From contig NZ_FPJG01000006.1 in NCBI RefSeq assembly GCF_900119165.1, positions 1,922,001 through 1,986,000 of the forward strand: a DNA stretch of 64,000 nucleotides. The letters run 5' to 3'. The stretch comes from Amycolatopsis australiensis (GTDB lineage: Bacteria; Actinomycetota; Actinomycetes; Mycobacteriales; Pseudonocardiaceae). Shown here piece after piece: positions 27,817 to 36,528 of the stretch (positions are counted from its first letter, which is position 1; the number at the start of each line of letters is the position of its first letter). Under the pieces are notes generated by a model. That model was not told the DNA's origin. It made no database searches and saw only the letters and a list, made by a program, of their open reading frames with translations. Both the position numbers and the translations under genes were made by a program.

Positions 27817-28499
27817 GGCACCCAGTGCTCTTCGGTCACCGACAGCTCGTCGGTGGTCAGCACGGCGATGGCCGCCCGGTAGCCGTCCGCCGCCTTGAGG
27901 TCGACCAGCCGGGTGCGGGCGGGGTCCAGGGCCGGGTCCTCGGCGGCGGCGAGGCGGGCGGGCTCGTCGTAGCGGGAGAACGTGATGCTCTTGAGCGGGA
28001 TGCGCAGGCCGCGGCCGGTCGCTTTCATCACCGCTTCCTTGCGCGTCCAGTAGACGAAGAACGCCGCGGCCTTCTCCTCCGCGGTCAGCCCGGTCAGGTG
28101 GGCGGTCTCGGCGGGGCTGAGGGCGTACTCGATGAGGCCGTCGTCGGTGCGGCGGGTGGCCGTCTCGACGTCCAGTCCGACCGGCACCGACGGCGTCGCC
28201 GCGACGCCGATCAGCTCGCCCGAGTGCGAGATCGACAGCGTGAGGTCCTGGCCCGGGATCCGCGGCCTGCCGTGCGGCTTTCCGCAGTCTTCGCAGGTCG
28301 CGTCGAACTTCACAGCCTCGGCGGGCACGCCCAGCCGTTCCGCCGCCACCATCTTGGCGAGGACGCGGCCGGTGAGGAACCGGCGCTTGTCCGCATCCTG
28401 CCGGTAGGCCTCGAAGCGGCCGTGTTCGACGTCGTCCAGCAGACGCAGGAAGCGCGCTTCGGCGGGCAACGGCGACGACCAGCGGACCACGATCTCCAT
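27813..28499 (-). CDS. 4'-phosphopantetheinyl transferase (Sfp type)
   Basis: A 228-residue enzyme that attaches the phosphopantetheine arm of CoA to carrier proteins of NRPS, PKS or fatty-acid synthases. GRPRIPGQDLTLSISHSGEL near residues 78-97 is the N-terminal motif; VGLDVETATRR (about 108-118) provides the Mg-binding Asp and Glu; FFVYWTRKEAVMKATGRGL (about 148-166) is the third motif. Length is that of Sfp-type enzymes. The ATG at 28499 is preferred; an upstream ATG adds eight residues. It faces an isochorismate synthase, hinting at siderophore assembly, but no synthetase is in view. Confidence 0.88.
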   Translation of the reverse strand: MEIVVRWSSPLPAEARFLRLLDDVEHGRFEAYRQDADKRRFLTGRVLAKMVAAERLGVPAEAVKFDATCEDCGKPHGRPRIPGQDLTLSISHSGELIGVAATPSVPVGLDVETATRRTDDGLIEYALSPAETAHLTGLTAEEKAAAFFVYWTRKEAVMKATGRGLRIPLKSITFSRYDEPARLAAAEDPALDPARTRLVDLKAADGYRAAIAVLTTDELSVTEEHWVP

Positions 28500-28683
28500 C
28501 ACGCCTCCGATCTTCCCGGGCACCCACCCCTGTTGTCACGGGCGCGGACCGAGGACTGGGGGAACCCGCAGCTCCTTGATCCACTGTGGACCGGCGATCG
28601 GCGGGGCGTGTTCGCCCGAATCGGTCACCGAGCGCAGCCGACCGGCCCCTTGCGTCCGCCTGGCGCGTCACGCAGAATGGAGG

Positions 28684-28697
28684 TAAGCAAGCGCTTA
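28684..28697. promoter_or_regulatory. Operator-like palindrome before acyl-CoA dehydrogenase
   Basis: TAAGC-AAGC-GCTTA is a 14-bp inverted repeat (arms 28684-28688 and 28693-28697), 27 bases upstream of the acyl-CoA dehydrogenase start. Its AT-containing core and position suit a TetR-type fatty-acid regulator. Which regulator binds is unknown; no TetR gene is adjacent. Confidence 0.5.
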
Positions 28698-28723
28698 GCC
28701 AGTGTCGGAGGAGCAGCTCACTC

Positions 28724-29893
28724 ATGGATTTCTCTCTCAGCACCGAAGAACGGGAAGTGCGCGACTGGGTCCGCACGTTCGTCCAGCGCGAGCTGATCCC
28801 CCTCGAGCCGGAAGTCCTGCGCCGCGAGCGTGCCCACCAGCCCGGCCTCACCGGCGAGGAACTCCGGGACCTCCAGCTCAAGGCGAAGGCATCCGGCTTC
28901 TGGGGCGTCCTGACCCCGGAGGAGTACGGCGGCATGGGCCTGTCCGCCGTCATGGCCGCGCTGCTGGAGGCCGAGCTGGGACGCACCTTCGTGCCCTTCC
29001 GCTTCGGCGGGGCCGCCGACAACATCCTCTTCCACGCCAACGAGGAGCAGAAGCAGACCTACCTGTTGCCGACCATCTCCGGCGAGCGCAAGTCGTGCTT
29101 CGCGATCACCGAGCCCGGCGCCGGGTCGGATGCCAAGGCCATCCGGACCACCGCCCGCAAGGACGGCACCGACTGGATCATCAACGGCGAGAAGACCTTC
29201 ATCACCGGCGGCAACGAGGCCGACTTCACCATGGTCTTCGCCATCACCGACCCGGAGAAGGGCGCGAACGGCGGGGTCACCTGCTTCCTCGTCGACCGGG
29301 AGGCCGGCTGGAAGTCCGAGTACATCGACACCATGGGCGAGTGGGGGCCCGCGTCGCTGATCTTCCAGGACGTCCGCGTGCCCGAGACGCAGATCCTCGG
29401 CGAGGAGGGCCGCGGCTTCGAGCTGGCCATGCAGTGGATCGGCCAGGGCCGCTACCTGCTGCCCGCCCGCGCGATCGGCTCCTGCGAGCGGCTCATCTCC
29501 ATGGCCATCGAGCACGCCAACACGCGCGAGACGTTCGGGCAGAAGATCGCCGAACGGCAGGCCATCCAGTGGATGATCGCCGACTCCGGGGTCGAGCTCG
29601 AGGCGCTGCGGTGGCTGGTCCTCAACGCCGCCTGGCAGGTCGACCAGGGGATGGACTCGCGGCACGCGCAGTCGATGGCGAAGCTGTACGGCGGCCAGAA
29701 GGCCAACGAGATCGTCGACCGCGTCCTGCAGATCCACGGCGGCATGGGCTACACGCGGGAGCTGCCGATCGAGCGGTGGTACCGCGAGCTGCGGCTGCTG
29801 CGCATCTACGAAGGCACCGACGAGATCCAGCGCCGCACCATCGCGCGCAACCTGCTCAAGGGGCACGTGAAGGTCGGCGGCGTGCTGGGCTGA
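28724..29893 (+). CDS. Acyl-CoA dehydrogenase
   Basis: A 389-residue member of the acyl-CoA dehydrogenase family. ITEPGAGSDAKAIRTTA near residues 127-143 is the flavin loop, EKTFITGGNEADF follows, and RIYEGTDEIQRR near the C-terminus supplies the catalytic Glu363. RETFGQKIAERQAIQWMIADS is the conserved substrate-side helix. ATG 28724 follows GGAGGAG. It is monocistronic: a palindrome lies before it and a 16-bp perfect hairpin after it. Sequence style (long polar N-terminus, WGPASLIFQDVRVP) resembles the actinobacterial long-chain or steroid-related clades, but substrate is not assigned. Confidence 0.92.
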   Translation: MDFSLSTEEREVRDWVRTFVQRELIPLEPEVLRRERAHQPGLTGEELRDLQLKAKASGFWGVLTPEEYGGMGLSAVMAALLEAELGRTFVPFRFGGAADNILFHANEEQKQTYLLPTISGERKSCFAITEPGAGSDAKAIRTTARKDGTDWIINGEKTFITGGNEADFTMVFAITDPEKGANGGVTCFLVDREAGWKSEYIDTMGEWGPASLIFQDVRVPETQILGEEGRGFELAMQWIGQGRYLLPARAIGSCERLISMAIEHANTRETFGQKIAERQAIQWMIADSGVELEALRWLVLNAAWQVDQGMDSRHAQSMAKLYGGQKANEIVDRVLQIHGGMGYTRELPIERWYRELRLLRIYEGTDEIQRRTIARNLLKGHVKVGGVLG

Positions 29894-29911
29894 GGCCGCC
29901 TGAACGCGTGA

Positions 29912-29950
29912 AGCCGTCAAGGCCGCCCGGAATCGGCGGCCTTGACGGCT
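29912..29950. terminator. Bidirectional terminator
   Basis: AGCCGTCAAGGCCGCC (29912-29927) and its exact complement at 29935-29950 form a perfect 16-bp stem with a 7-nt loop. It lies between the plus-strand acyl-CoA dehydrogenase (ends 29893) and a minus-strand small gene (ends 29962), so it can stop both transcripts. Confidence 0.85.
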
Positions 29951-29961
29951 GTCCGGCCTGC

Positions 29962-30282
29962 TTACTTCTTGTTGCGGATGGCGATCGGGACGCCCGCGAG
30001 GTCCTCTTCGTTGCACAGCAGCTTCACGTCGTAGTACGGCGAGCCTTGGCGGTCGTCGTAGTCGAGGTGAATGGCCAGCACGTCGAGTGGCTCACCGAGC
30101 CATTCCTGGGCCTGGCGCAGCCAGGTCGCGCAGCGCTCCAGGGCCGCGGGGAGATCGTCGTCACGGAACTCGACGGGGCGATAGGGGACATCCTGCACCT
30201 GATCGCGGGGGTTTTCCGGCGCCGGGAGGCCCGGCGCGAGACCCGAGTCGTCCAGTTCCAGTTGGATCGTTTCCTCAGTCAC
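29962..30282 (-). CDS. Hypothetical acidic protein, 106 residues
   Basis: An acidic small protein, with ELDDSGLAPGLPAPENP at the N-terminus, a central WLRQAQEWLGEPLDVLAIHLDY and SPYYDVKLLCNEEDLAGVPI near the end. I recognise no family. Good actinobacterial codon use and a hairpin after the stop support a real gene. The GTG at 30282 is the best start. It is separated by about 60 bases from the TetR gene upstream. Confidence 0.65.
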   Translation of the reverse strand: MTEETIQLELDDSGLAPGLPAPENPRDQVQDVPYRPVEFRDDDLPAALERCATWLRQAQEWLGEPLDVLAIHLDYDDRQGSPYYDVKLLCNEEDLAGVPIAIRNKK

Positions 30283-30340
30283 CCTTCGAGCGTCCCCCAC
30301 GCACGCCGTCTGGGCAAGGCGTACACAGGTAAAAGCGCCG

Positions 30341-30982
30341 CTAAACGGACACTCCCCACTCTTTCGCGACGATTTCCCGGCAGCGGCGCAAGTCGGCGGC
30401 ACCCGGCTCCGACGTGCAGCCCAGCGCCCTCGACGCCAGCTCCGCGTAGTGCCCGGCCAGCTCCTCCAGCGCCAGCGGGCCACGTGGCGAATACCACCTC
30501 GCCACGCCGCTGCACATCTCCAGCAGCGCCAGCCGGGTCACCGCCGGGTGTTCGGTGTGGAACACCCCGGCCGCGACGCCTTCGTCGATCGCCGCCGCCC
30601 AGAGCCGCTCGTACGCGTCGCGCAGGGCCACCACCGGCTCACGCGCGGCCGGGGACAGCACGTCGACTTCGTTGTCCACCACCCGGGTTTCCGCCGGGCC
30701 GACCGCGTGCGCGAGCACGTGCAGCGCGACCAGCGTCCGCAGCCGGTGGACGGGGTCTGCGCTGCCCGCCGTCGCCTCGCGGGCGGCGTCCAGCAGCCGG
30801 TTCAGCGCCGTGTGCATGATCTCCGCGAGCAGATCCTCCTTGGTGCCCATGTAGTGGTACAGGCTCGCCGACGAAAGTTCGGCCTCCTGCGCCAGGTCCC
30901 GGATGCCGGTGCCGTGGAAGCCCTTGGCGGCGAACAGCTTCACCGCCGCCGCGCGCACCCGCTCCCGGCTGCTCACAGCCAT
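30341..30982 (-). CDS. TetR family transcriptional regulator
   Basis: A 213-residue repressor with HTH near residues 10-50 (GIRDLAQEAELSSASLYHYM) and a C-terminal domain containing HVLAHAVGPAETRVVDNEVDVLS, similar to TetR proteins that sense acyl-CoA thioesters. Its start overlaps the CoA ligase gene by ten bases, so it is the last gene of an operon with an enoyl-CoA hydratase and CoA ligase and probably regulates them. The ATCGATCGAT palindrome before the hydratase is a candidate site. Confidence 0.87.
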   Translation of the reverse strand: MAVSSRERVRAAAVKLFAAKGFHGTGIRDLAQEAELSSASLYHYMGTKEDLLAEIMHTALNRLLDAAREATAGSADPVHRLRTLVALHVLAHAVGPAETRVVDNEVDVLSPAAREPVVALRDAYERLWAAAIDEGVAAGVFHTEHPAVTRLALLEMCSGVARWYSPRGPLALEELAGHYAELASRALGCTSEPGAADLRRCREIVAKEWGVSV

Positions 30983-32496
30983 GCGCCCGCCTTGGCGTCC
31001 CACGACCCGGCGCGCGGGTCGGCCACCTTCCGCAGCTCGCCCTTGGCCACCCGTTCCGACGGCGTCATCGGCAGCTCGTCGGCGAACGCCCAGAACCGCG
31101 GAACCTTGAAGTACGCGAGCTTTTCCGAACAGAACTCGACCAGCGAGGCCGGGTCCGGACGCTCGCCGTCGCACACGACGTACGCCTTGATCTCCTCGCC
31201 GCGCAGCTCGTCGGGTACCGCGACGACGGCCGCGAGCCGCACCGCCGGGTGCAGCAGCAGGGCCCGCTCGACCTCGTCGGCGGAGACGTTCTCGCCGCTG
31301 CGGCGGATCATGTCCTTCGTGCGGCCGACGTAGTACACGCGGCCGGCGTCGTCCATCCGGGCCAGGTCGCCGGTGTGGAACCAGCCGTTCCGGAACGCCT
31401 TCGCCGTCGCTTCGGGGTCGTCGTGGTAGCCGTGCATCAGCCCGATCCCGCGGATCAGCAGCTCGCCCGTTTCCCCACGCGGCAGCGGCTTCCCGTCCTC
31501 GCCGGCGATCATCACCTCGCGGTCGCGGGACGGCCGCCCGATGCAGCCGGTGCCCACGGTCTCGTCGTGGTCGGCGACGGTCATCCGGATGTCGCCGCCG
31601 GTCTCGGTCATGCCGAACGCCTCGTACCACGGCACGCCCCAGCGCGCCTCCAGCTCGGCGTGCAGCTCGTGCGGGATCGCGGACGCGCAGATCGCTCGGA
31701 CGCGGTGGTCGCGGTCGGCCGCCGTCGGCTCCTGCCGCAGCAGCAGCGTCGGCATCAGGCCGAGGCAGTAGAACCACGTGACGCCGTACTCGCGGACCTT
31801 CGCCCAGAACGTGCTGGGGTGGAAGCGGTCCAGCACGACGAGGGTGGCGCCGGCGGCGAGGCCCAGCGCGACGTTCCACTGTGGATCGATGTAGTGGAAC
31901 GGCTGCGCGGTGAGCAGCACGTCGTCCGCGCCGACGGCGGGGAAGTCGGTGGCCAGGCCGACGGCGAGGGTCGTCCAGTACCGGTTCGGCAGGACGCAGC
32001 CCTTGGGGGCGCCGGTGGTGCCGGAGGTGTACTGGATGTTCACCGGCAGCTCGGGCACCGGCGTGAAACGCGGTGGTTCGGCGGCCGCGGTGAGCCGGTC
32101 CGGGGTGACGACCTCGGCGGCGCCGATCCGGCCGAGCAGCTCGGTGAACTCCGCCGCGGCGACGACCAGCTTCGCGCCGGAGTGGCGGAGCACGTGGGCG
32201 CCGTCGAACTCGCGGTAGTTGGTGTTGACCGGCACCAGCACCGCGCCGAGCTTGGCCAGCGCGAGCCAGGTGAGCGGGAACTCGGGCTGGTTGCGCAGCA
32301 TCACCGCGACCCGGTCGCCCGGCGCGATCCCGCGTCCGGCCAGCGCCGCGGCGATCCGGGAGCTTTCGCGATCGACGTCGGCGAAGGTGAAGCGCCGGTC
32401 GTCCTCGTCGAACACCCAGGCCGGGCGGTCCGGCCAGAGCGCGGCCGCCCGCGTCACGAGCTGGGCGAGCGTCCCGATTTCGGTGAGCGGCGTCAC
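30973..32496 (-). CDS. AMP-dependent acyl/aryl-CoA ligase
   Basis: A 507-residue ANL enzyme. The P-loop is IQYTSGTTGAPKGCVLPN near residues 150-167; AFGMTETGGDIRMT near 284; GWFHTGDLARMDDAGRVYYV near 378-397; GRTKDMIRRSGENVSADEVE follows; and the catalytic Lys is in SERVAKGELRK. The protein resembles the CaiC/DitJ branch of carboxylic-acid CoA ligases rather than long-chain FadD. It starts with GTG at 32496, overlapping the stop of the enoyl-CoA hydratase by four bases (GTGA). With hydratase and TetR it forms a small degradation operon for an unidentified acid. Confidence 0.88.
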   Translation of the reverse strand: MTPLTEIGTLAQLVTRAAALWPDRPAWVFDEDDRRFTFADVDRESSRIAAALAGRGIAPGDRVAVMLRNQPEFPLTWLALAKLGAVLVPVNTNYREFDGAHVLRHSGAKLVVAAAEFTELLGRIGAAEVVTPDRLTAAAEPPRFTPVPELPVNIQYTSGTTGAPKGCVLPNRYWTTLAVGLATDFPAVGADDVLLTAQPFHYIDPQWNVALGLAAGATLVVLDRFHPSTFWAKVREYGVTWFYCLGLMPTLLLRQEPTAADRDHRVRAICASAIPHELHAELEARWGVPWYEAFGMTETGGDIRMTVADHDETVGTGCIGRPSRDREVMIAGEDGKPLPRGETGELLIRGIGLMHGYHDDPEATAKAFRNGWFHTGDLARMDDAGRVYYVGRTKDMIRRSGENVSADEVERALLLHPAVRLAAVVAVPDELRGEEIKAYVVCDGERPDPASLVEFCSEKLAYFKVPRFWAFADELPMTPSERVAKGELRKVADPRAGSWDAKAGAWL

Positions 32497-33230
32497 GACC
32501 GGCTCCGGAAGGCTTCGGTGGAGGCGGCGACCGCGGCCGAGTGCTCGGTGATCAGGGCGTGGCTGACCTCCAGTTCGAGGGCGGGCTCGACGTCGATGGG
32601 CGTGTCGAGGACGCGCTTCGCCATGGCCGCGGCGGCCGGGGGATGCCCGGCGATCCGCTTGGCCCAGGTCAGGGCCTCCGCTTGCAGCCGGTCGGCGGGG
32701 ACGGCGGCGTTGACCATGCCCAGCTCGGCGGCCTTCCGGCCGTCGAAGCGCTCGCCGAGCAGCAGCAGCTCCTTCGCCTTGAGCGGGCCGACCAGCAGCG
32801 GGAGCAGCCGCGACGCCGCGCCCGTGACGCTCAGGCCCAGCGAGACCTCCGGGAAGGCGAACACGGCGTCCTCGGCCGCCAGGATCAGGTCGCAGCCGAG
32901 CGCGAACTCCGCGCCGGCGCCGATCGCGTAGCCGTGCACCGCCGCGATCACCGGTTGCCGCAGTGCCCGCAGCCGCCGGGTGACGTCCTGGAGCCGGTCC
33001 AGCCGGGCCCGCGAATCGCCCGGCGGGGTGGGTTCCTTGAGGTCGTGACCGGCGCAGAAGGCGCGGCCGTTGCCGGAGAGCACGACGACGCGGGCATCGC
33101 TGCGCGCCGCGGCGCCGAGCGCGGTGAGGAAGTCGTCGACCAGCTCGGTGGCGACCGCGTTCAGCCGCTCGGGCCGGTTCAGCCGGATCTGCGCGATGCC
33201 GTCCTCGACGGCGAACTCCACGGTGGGCAT
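32493..33230 (-). CDS. Enoyl-CoA hydratase/isomerase family protein
   Basis: A 245-residue crotonase-fold enzyme. The oxyanion-hole segments are GRAFCAGHDLKEPT near residues 55-68 and VHGYAIGAGAEFALGCDL near 98-115. The position of the first catalytic Glu is covered by AEFALGCD, whereas the second (usually an acidic residue in PEVSLGL...GA) reads FPEVSLGLSVTGAASRL, so hydratase chemistry is plausible but isomerase or other crotonase activity is not excluded. It is first of the operon with a CoA ligase and TetR gene. Confidence 0.85.
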   Translation of the reverse strand: MPTVEFAVEDGIAQIRLNRPERLNAVATELVDDFLTALGAAARSDARVVVLSGNGRAFCAGHDLKEPTPPGDSRARLDRLQDVTRRLRALRQPVIAAVHGYAIGAGAEFALGCDLILAAEDAVFAFPEVSLGLSVTGAASRLLPLLVGPLKAKELLLLGERFDGRKAAELGMVNAAVPADRLQAEALTWAKRIAGHPPAAAAMAKRVLDTPIDVEPALELEVSHALITEHSAAVAASTEAFRSRS

Positions 33231-33248
33231 GCCGCGATGCTAGACGTT

Positions 33249-33262
33249 CGATCGATCGATAG
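33249..33262. promoter_or_regulatory. ATCGATCGAT palindrome upstream of the hydratase operon
   Basis: A run of overlapping CGAT units (ATCGATCGAT at 33251-33260) sits 20 bases upstream of the enoyl-CoA hydratase start, with GACGTTCG and GATAG flanks. It is the only notable palindrome in the divergent gap to the amidohydrolase gene, and could be the site for the operon's TetR regulator. Confidence 0.4.
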
Positions 33263-33327
33263 CCTCTCCACGGACAGCGGCGCGAAGCGCCTCCGGTGCG
33301 GGTGGCGGTGGGGAGGAAGGCGGAGGT

Positions 33328-34914
33328 ATGCGGGTCGATGCGGTCTACGAGAACGCCACGGTGTGGACGGGCGCGGGCGTCACCAGCGCCCTCGCCGTGC
33401 TGCACGGCCGGGTGGTCGCGCTGGGCGACGACGCCCGCGAGCTGTCCGCGCGCTCGCGGGTGGACCTGGCCGGCGGCTTCGTCGTGCCGGGATTCCACGA
33501 CGCGCACAACCACATGGCGTGGTTCGGGATGGGCCTCGACGACGTCCCGCTGGGGGACTGCCGCAGCGTCGAGGAGGTCTACGACGCCGTTGCCGCGCGG
33601 GCCGCGACGCTGCCGCCCGGCAGCTGGGTGATCGGCAGCGGGTACGACCAGAACAAGCTGGTGGGCGGACATCCGGACCGGCACGGGCTGGACCGGGCGG
33701 CGCCGGGCATGCTCGTGCGGCTGAAGCACACGTCCGGGCACATGACCGTGGTCAACTCGGCCGTGCTCGACCAGCTGGACCTGGCCCACGTGCCGGTGGG
33801 CGGTGATGTCGTGCTCGCCGGAGACGGCTCGCCGACCGGCCTGCTGCGCGAGCAGGCGCAGCTGCTGCTGCGGCCGCTGACCTACCCGACGCCGGTTTCG
33901 CGGGTCGTGCGCGGGCTGGACCGGGCGTCCGAGCGGTACCTCTCGGAAGGCATCACCAGCGTCCAGGAGGCCGGGATCGGCGGCGGGCTGGTCGGCGAGA
34001 CACCCGCCGAGCTGGCCGCCTACCAGGAGGCGCGCGACCGCGGGGTGCTGCGGGTGCGCGCCACCGTGATGGTCGCCGCGAGCGTGCTGCATGACCTGCC
34101 CGACGGCGCCGGGTTCGGCCTGGACCTCGGCCTGCGCACCGGGCTCGGCGACGAGTGGCTGCGGGTCGGGCCCATCAAGCTCTTCGCCGACGGTTCCCTG
34201 GTCGGCCGGACCTGCGCGATGCACGAGCCCTTCGACGGCGAGCCGGAGAACCGCGGCTACTTCCAGGTGCCGGAGGACGAGATCGCCCGCACGATCCGCC
34301 GGGCGCACGACGCGGGCTGGCAGATCGCGACGCACGCGATCGGCGACCGCGCGATCACCGTCGTCATCGACGCGTACGAAGCCGCGTTGGCCGCTTCGCC
34401 GCGTCCGGACCACCGGCACCGCATCGAACACTGCGCGGTGCTTCAGCCCGCGGAGCTCTCCCGGCTCGCTTCGCTGGGATTGCTCGCTTCGCCACAGGGA
34501 CGCTTCGTCAACGAGCTGGGCGACGGCATGCGCGCCGCGCTCGGCGAGTCTCGCGTTCCCTGGTGTTACCGGCTGCGAAGCGTTCTCGACGCGGGTTGTG
34601 TGCTTCCCGCCTCTTCGGACCGCCCTGTGGTCAACGGCGCCCCGCTGCTCGCGCTGGCCGACATGGTGCGCCGGCGCACGGCGTCAGGCGCGCCCTTCGC
34701 GCCCGAAGAGGCGTTGACGCCGGAGGAGGCGTTGCGCGCGTACACGTACGGCTCGGCGTACGCGACCTTCGCGGAGCGCGACCTGGGCACGCTCGAACCC
34801 GGGAAGCTCGCCGACTTCGCCGTGCTGTCCGGATCGCCCCTGGACGAGTCCGGTTTGGACGACCTCAGCGTGCAAGGGACGGCTGTCGGCGGCGAACTGT
34901 GTTACCAGGCGTGA
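33328..34914 (+). CDS. YtcJ-like amidohydrolase (amidohydrolase 3 family)
   Basis: A 528-residue metal-dependent hydrolase. VVPGFHDAHNHMAWFGM near residues 51-67 has the first metal-binding His-X-His; the carboxylated-Lys position is likely in GPIKLFADGSLVGR near 275; QIATHAIGDRA and HRIEHCAVLQP provide further His ligands; SSDRPVVNG holds the catalytic Asp position. The C-terminal beta-sandwich contains LGTLEPGKLADFAVL. Family members hydrolyse varied amides and N-formyl compounds; the substrate is unknown. It lies divergent from the hydratase operon, with no further clue. Confidence 0.87.
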   Translation: MRVDAVYENATVWTGAGVTSALAVLHGRVVALGDDARELSARSRVDLAGGFVVPGFHDAHNHMAWFGMGLDDVPLGDCRSVEEVYDAVAARAATLPPGSWVIGSGYDQNKLVGGHPDRHGLDRAAPGMLVRLKHTSGHMTVVNSAVLDQLDLAHVPVGGDVVLAGDGSPTGLLREQAQLLLRPLTYPTPVSRVVRGLDRASERYLSEGITSVQEAGIGGGLVGETPAELAAYQEARDRGVLRVRATVMVAASVLHDLPDGAGFGLDLGLRTGLGDEWLRVGPIKLFADGSLVGRTCAMHEPFDGEPENRGYFQVPEDEIARTIRRAHDAGWQIATHAIGDRAITVVIDAYEAALAASPRPDHRHRIEHCAVLQPAELSRLASLGLLASPQGRFVNELGDGMRAALGESRVPWCYRLRSVLDAGCVLPASSDRPVVNGAPLLALADMVRRRTASGAPFAPEEALTPEEALRAYTYGSAYATFAERDLGTLEPGKLADFAVLSGSPLDESGLDDLSVQGTAVGGELCYQA

Positions 34915-34918
34915 TGAC

Positions 34919-35239
34919 TCACCTCTTCCCCACGAACTCGAGGGCTTCCTCCGCCAGCGCGGGCCACGGCTCGGGCGAGTCGTTCGCCAGCGCCAGCCAC
35001 TCCTTCATCGGCGTGCCCTTGTTGGCGTCGAACCGCACGCCGTGGCCCGCCTCGACCAGCGCGTCGACCCTCGCCTTCGGCAGCTTCAGCACCAGCTGCC
35101 CGCGGACGAACATCGCGAAGATCCGTCCCTGCGCGCGCAGGGCGGTGCGCCCGAAGCCGCCGGTCGCGCCGGGTGGCGTGATGCCCGGCCGTCCGGTGAA
35201 CTCGTCGACCAGCGCCTCGAAGCGTTCCTCGGGTGACAT
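34919..35239 (-). CDS. TfoX N-terminal domain-like protein
   Basis: A 106-residue protein with the TfoX_N core: RIFAMFVRGQLVLKLPKARVD near residues 38-58 and GHGVRFDANKGTPMKEWLAL near 64-84. In gamma-proteobacteria TfoX/Sxy is a competence regulator, but single TfoX_N proteins are common in actinobacteria with no known role. It ends 4 bases after the amidohydrolase stop (convergent) and is divergent from a GNAT gene. Confidence 0.8.
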   Translation of the reverse strand: MSPEERFEALVDEFTGRPGITPPGATGGFGRTALRAQGRIFAMFVRGQLVLKLPKARVDALVEAGHGVRFDANKGTPMKEWLALANDSPEPWPALAEEALEFVGKR

Positions 35240-35298
35240 CGGCGACCACCTCCTCCGCCCGTGACCGTAGCGACCACCACCGACAGAAAGGGGCCGCG

Positions 35299-35736
35299 AT
35301 GCCCGTCCGCGACGCCGTCTCCGAAGACCTCGAAGAGATCTGCGCGCTCATCGAGGAGCACGCGGTCTACGAGAACCACGACCTCAAGCTCGACCGCGCC
35401 GAGCTGGGCGGGCACCTGTTCGGACCCGACCCGAAGGCGTGGGTGCTGATCGCGACGCCGCCCGGCGAGCCCACGACGGTGGCCGGCTTCGCCTTCTGCA
35501 GCTGGAACTTCTCCACCTGGGAGGGCAGGCCGGGGATCTGGCTGGACGACCTGTTCGTCCGGCCCGCGTACCGCAGGCACGGCCTCGGCGGCGAGCTGCT
35601 CGGTGAGCTGCGCCGCCGCACCACCGGGCGCGTCGAGTGGGACATGCAGGCGGGCAACGAGAAAGCGGAGGCGTTCTACGCCCAGCTCGGCGCGGAGCCG
35701 GTGCCCGGCTGGATCCGCTACCGCTGGCGGCCGTGA
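35299..35736 (+). CDS. GNAT family N-acetyltransferase
   Basis: A 145-residue acetyltransferase. LDDLFVRPAYRRHGLGGELL near residues 84-103 is the acetyl-CoA pyrophosphate-binding motif A (R-X-X-G-L-G), and WDMQAGNEKAEAFYAQLGAE near 114-133 is motif B. The overall pattern resembles diamine/spermidine-type acetyltransferases, but the acceptor is uncertain. The ATG at 35299 follows AAAGGGG. Its stop lies inside a small inverted repeat that belongs to the promoter of the next gene. Confidence 0.85.
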   Translation: MPVRDAVSEDLEEICALIEEHAVYENHDLKLDRAELGGHLFGPDPKAWVLIATPPGEPTTVAGFAFCSWNFSTWEGRPGIWLDDLFVRPAYRRHGLGGELLGELRRRTTGRVEWDMQAGNEKAEAFYAQLGAEPVPGWIRYRWRP

Positions 35737-35751
35737 CTTTCACGAGAAAGT
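35736..35751. promoter_or_regulatory. Inverted repeat before the DtxR-type gene
   Basis: ACTTTC-ACGA-GAAAGT is a perfect 6-bp inverted repeat at 35736-35751, 25 bases upstream of the DtxR/MntR-type regulator start and overlapping the end of the GNAT gene. A palindromic AT-containing site here suits metalloregulator autoregulation. Confidence 0.45.
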
Positions 35752-35775
35752 ACCCGGCCCCGTATCGTATGCGGT

Positions 35776-36459
35776 ATGGGAGATGGTTCGGTCCGGAGGT
35801 CCTCGTCGGTCGAGGACTACGTCCGGGTGATCTACGGCCTGGTCGAACGGGGTGAGGCGGTCACGAACACCTCGCTCGCCGGCCGGCTCGAGGTCAGCCC
35901 GTCCTCGGCGTCGGGGATGGTCACGAAGCTGTCCCAGCTCGGCCTGGTCACCCACGTGCCCTACCGCGGGATCGAGCTCACCGCCGACGGCCGCCTGCTG
36001 GCGCGCTCGGTGCTGCGGCGGCACCGCCTGATCGAGACGTACCTGGTTTCGGAGCTCGGCTACACGTGGGACGAGGTCCACGCGGAGGCGGACGCGCTCG
36101 AGCACGCGGTGTCGGACCGCTTGGTGGAGCGCATCGCGGCGAAGCTGGGCAACCCGGTCCGCGACCCCCACGGCGACCCGATCCCGGCTCCCGACGGCAG
36201 CGTGGAGGAGCTGCCGGTCCGCATCCTCGACGACCTGCCGCCGGGCGCGGTGGGCGAGATCGTCCGCGTCTGGGACACGGACCCGGAGCTGCTGCGCTAC
36301 CTGACGGAACACGCGATCAACCTGGGCGAGCGCATCGAGGTGGTGGAGCGCCAGCCGTTCGGCGGCCCGATGGTGGTCAAGGTGGGCTCCCCGCCGGACG
36401 CGGCCACGCACGCCATCGGCAAGGAGATCGCGCAGGCGCTGTCGGTCACCCTGCGCTGA
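35776..36459 (+). CDS. DtxR/MntR family metal-dependent transcriptional regulator
   Basis: A 227-residue regulator. The winged HTH is near residues 10-65 (VTNTSLAGRLEVSPSSASGMVTKL split at the recognition helix). A metal-binding/dimerisation region follows with RHRLIETYLVSELGY and EVHAEADALEHAVSDRLVERI, which contain the conserved Glu/His ligands. A C-terminal FeoA/SH3-like domain covers about 150-227. I see no Cys in the ligand region, which favours the manganese-sensing (MntR) type over iron-sensing IdeR. No metal transporter is adjacent; targets are likely elsewhere. Confidence 0.87.
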   Translation: MGDGSVRRSSSVEDYVRVIYGLVERGEAVTNTSLAGRLEVSPSSASGMVTKLSQLGLVTHVPYRGIELTADGRLLARSVLRRHRLIETYLVSELGYTWDEVHAEADALEHAVSDRLVERIAAKLGNPVRDPHGDPIPAPDGSVEELPVRILDDLPPGAVGEIVRVWDTDPELLRYLTEHAINLGERIEVVERQPFGGPMVVKVGSPPDAATHAIGKEIAQALSVTLR

Positions 36460-36528
36460 GCGACGTACGCGCCGATGACGTCGTGAAGCGGATGTGGCGA
36501 CCACTTCGCGCAGCCGACCATGGGCGCC

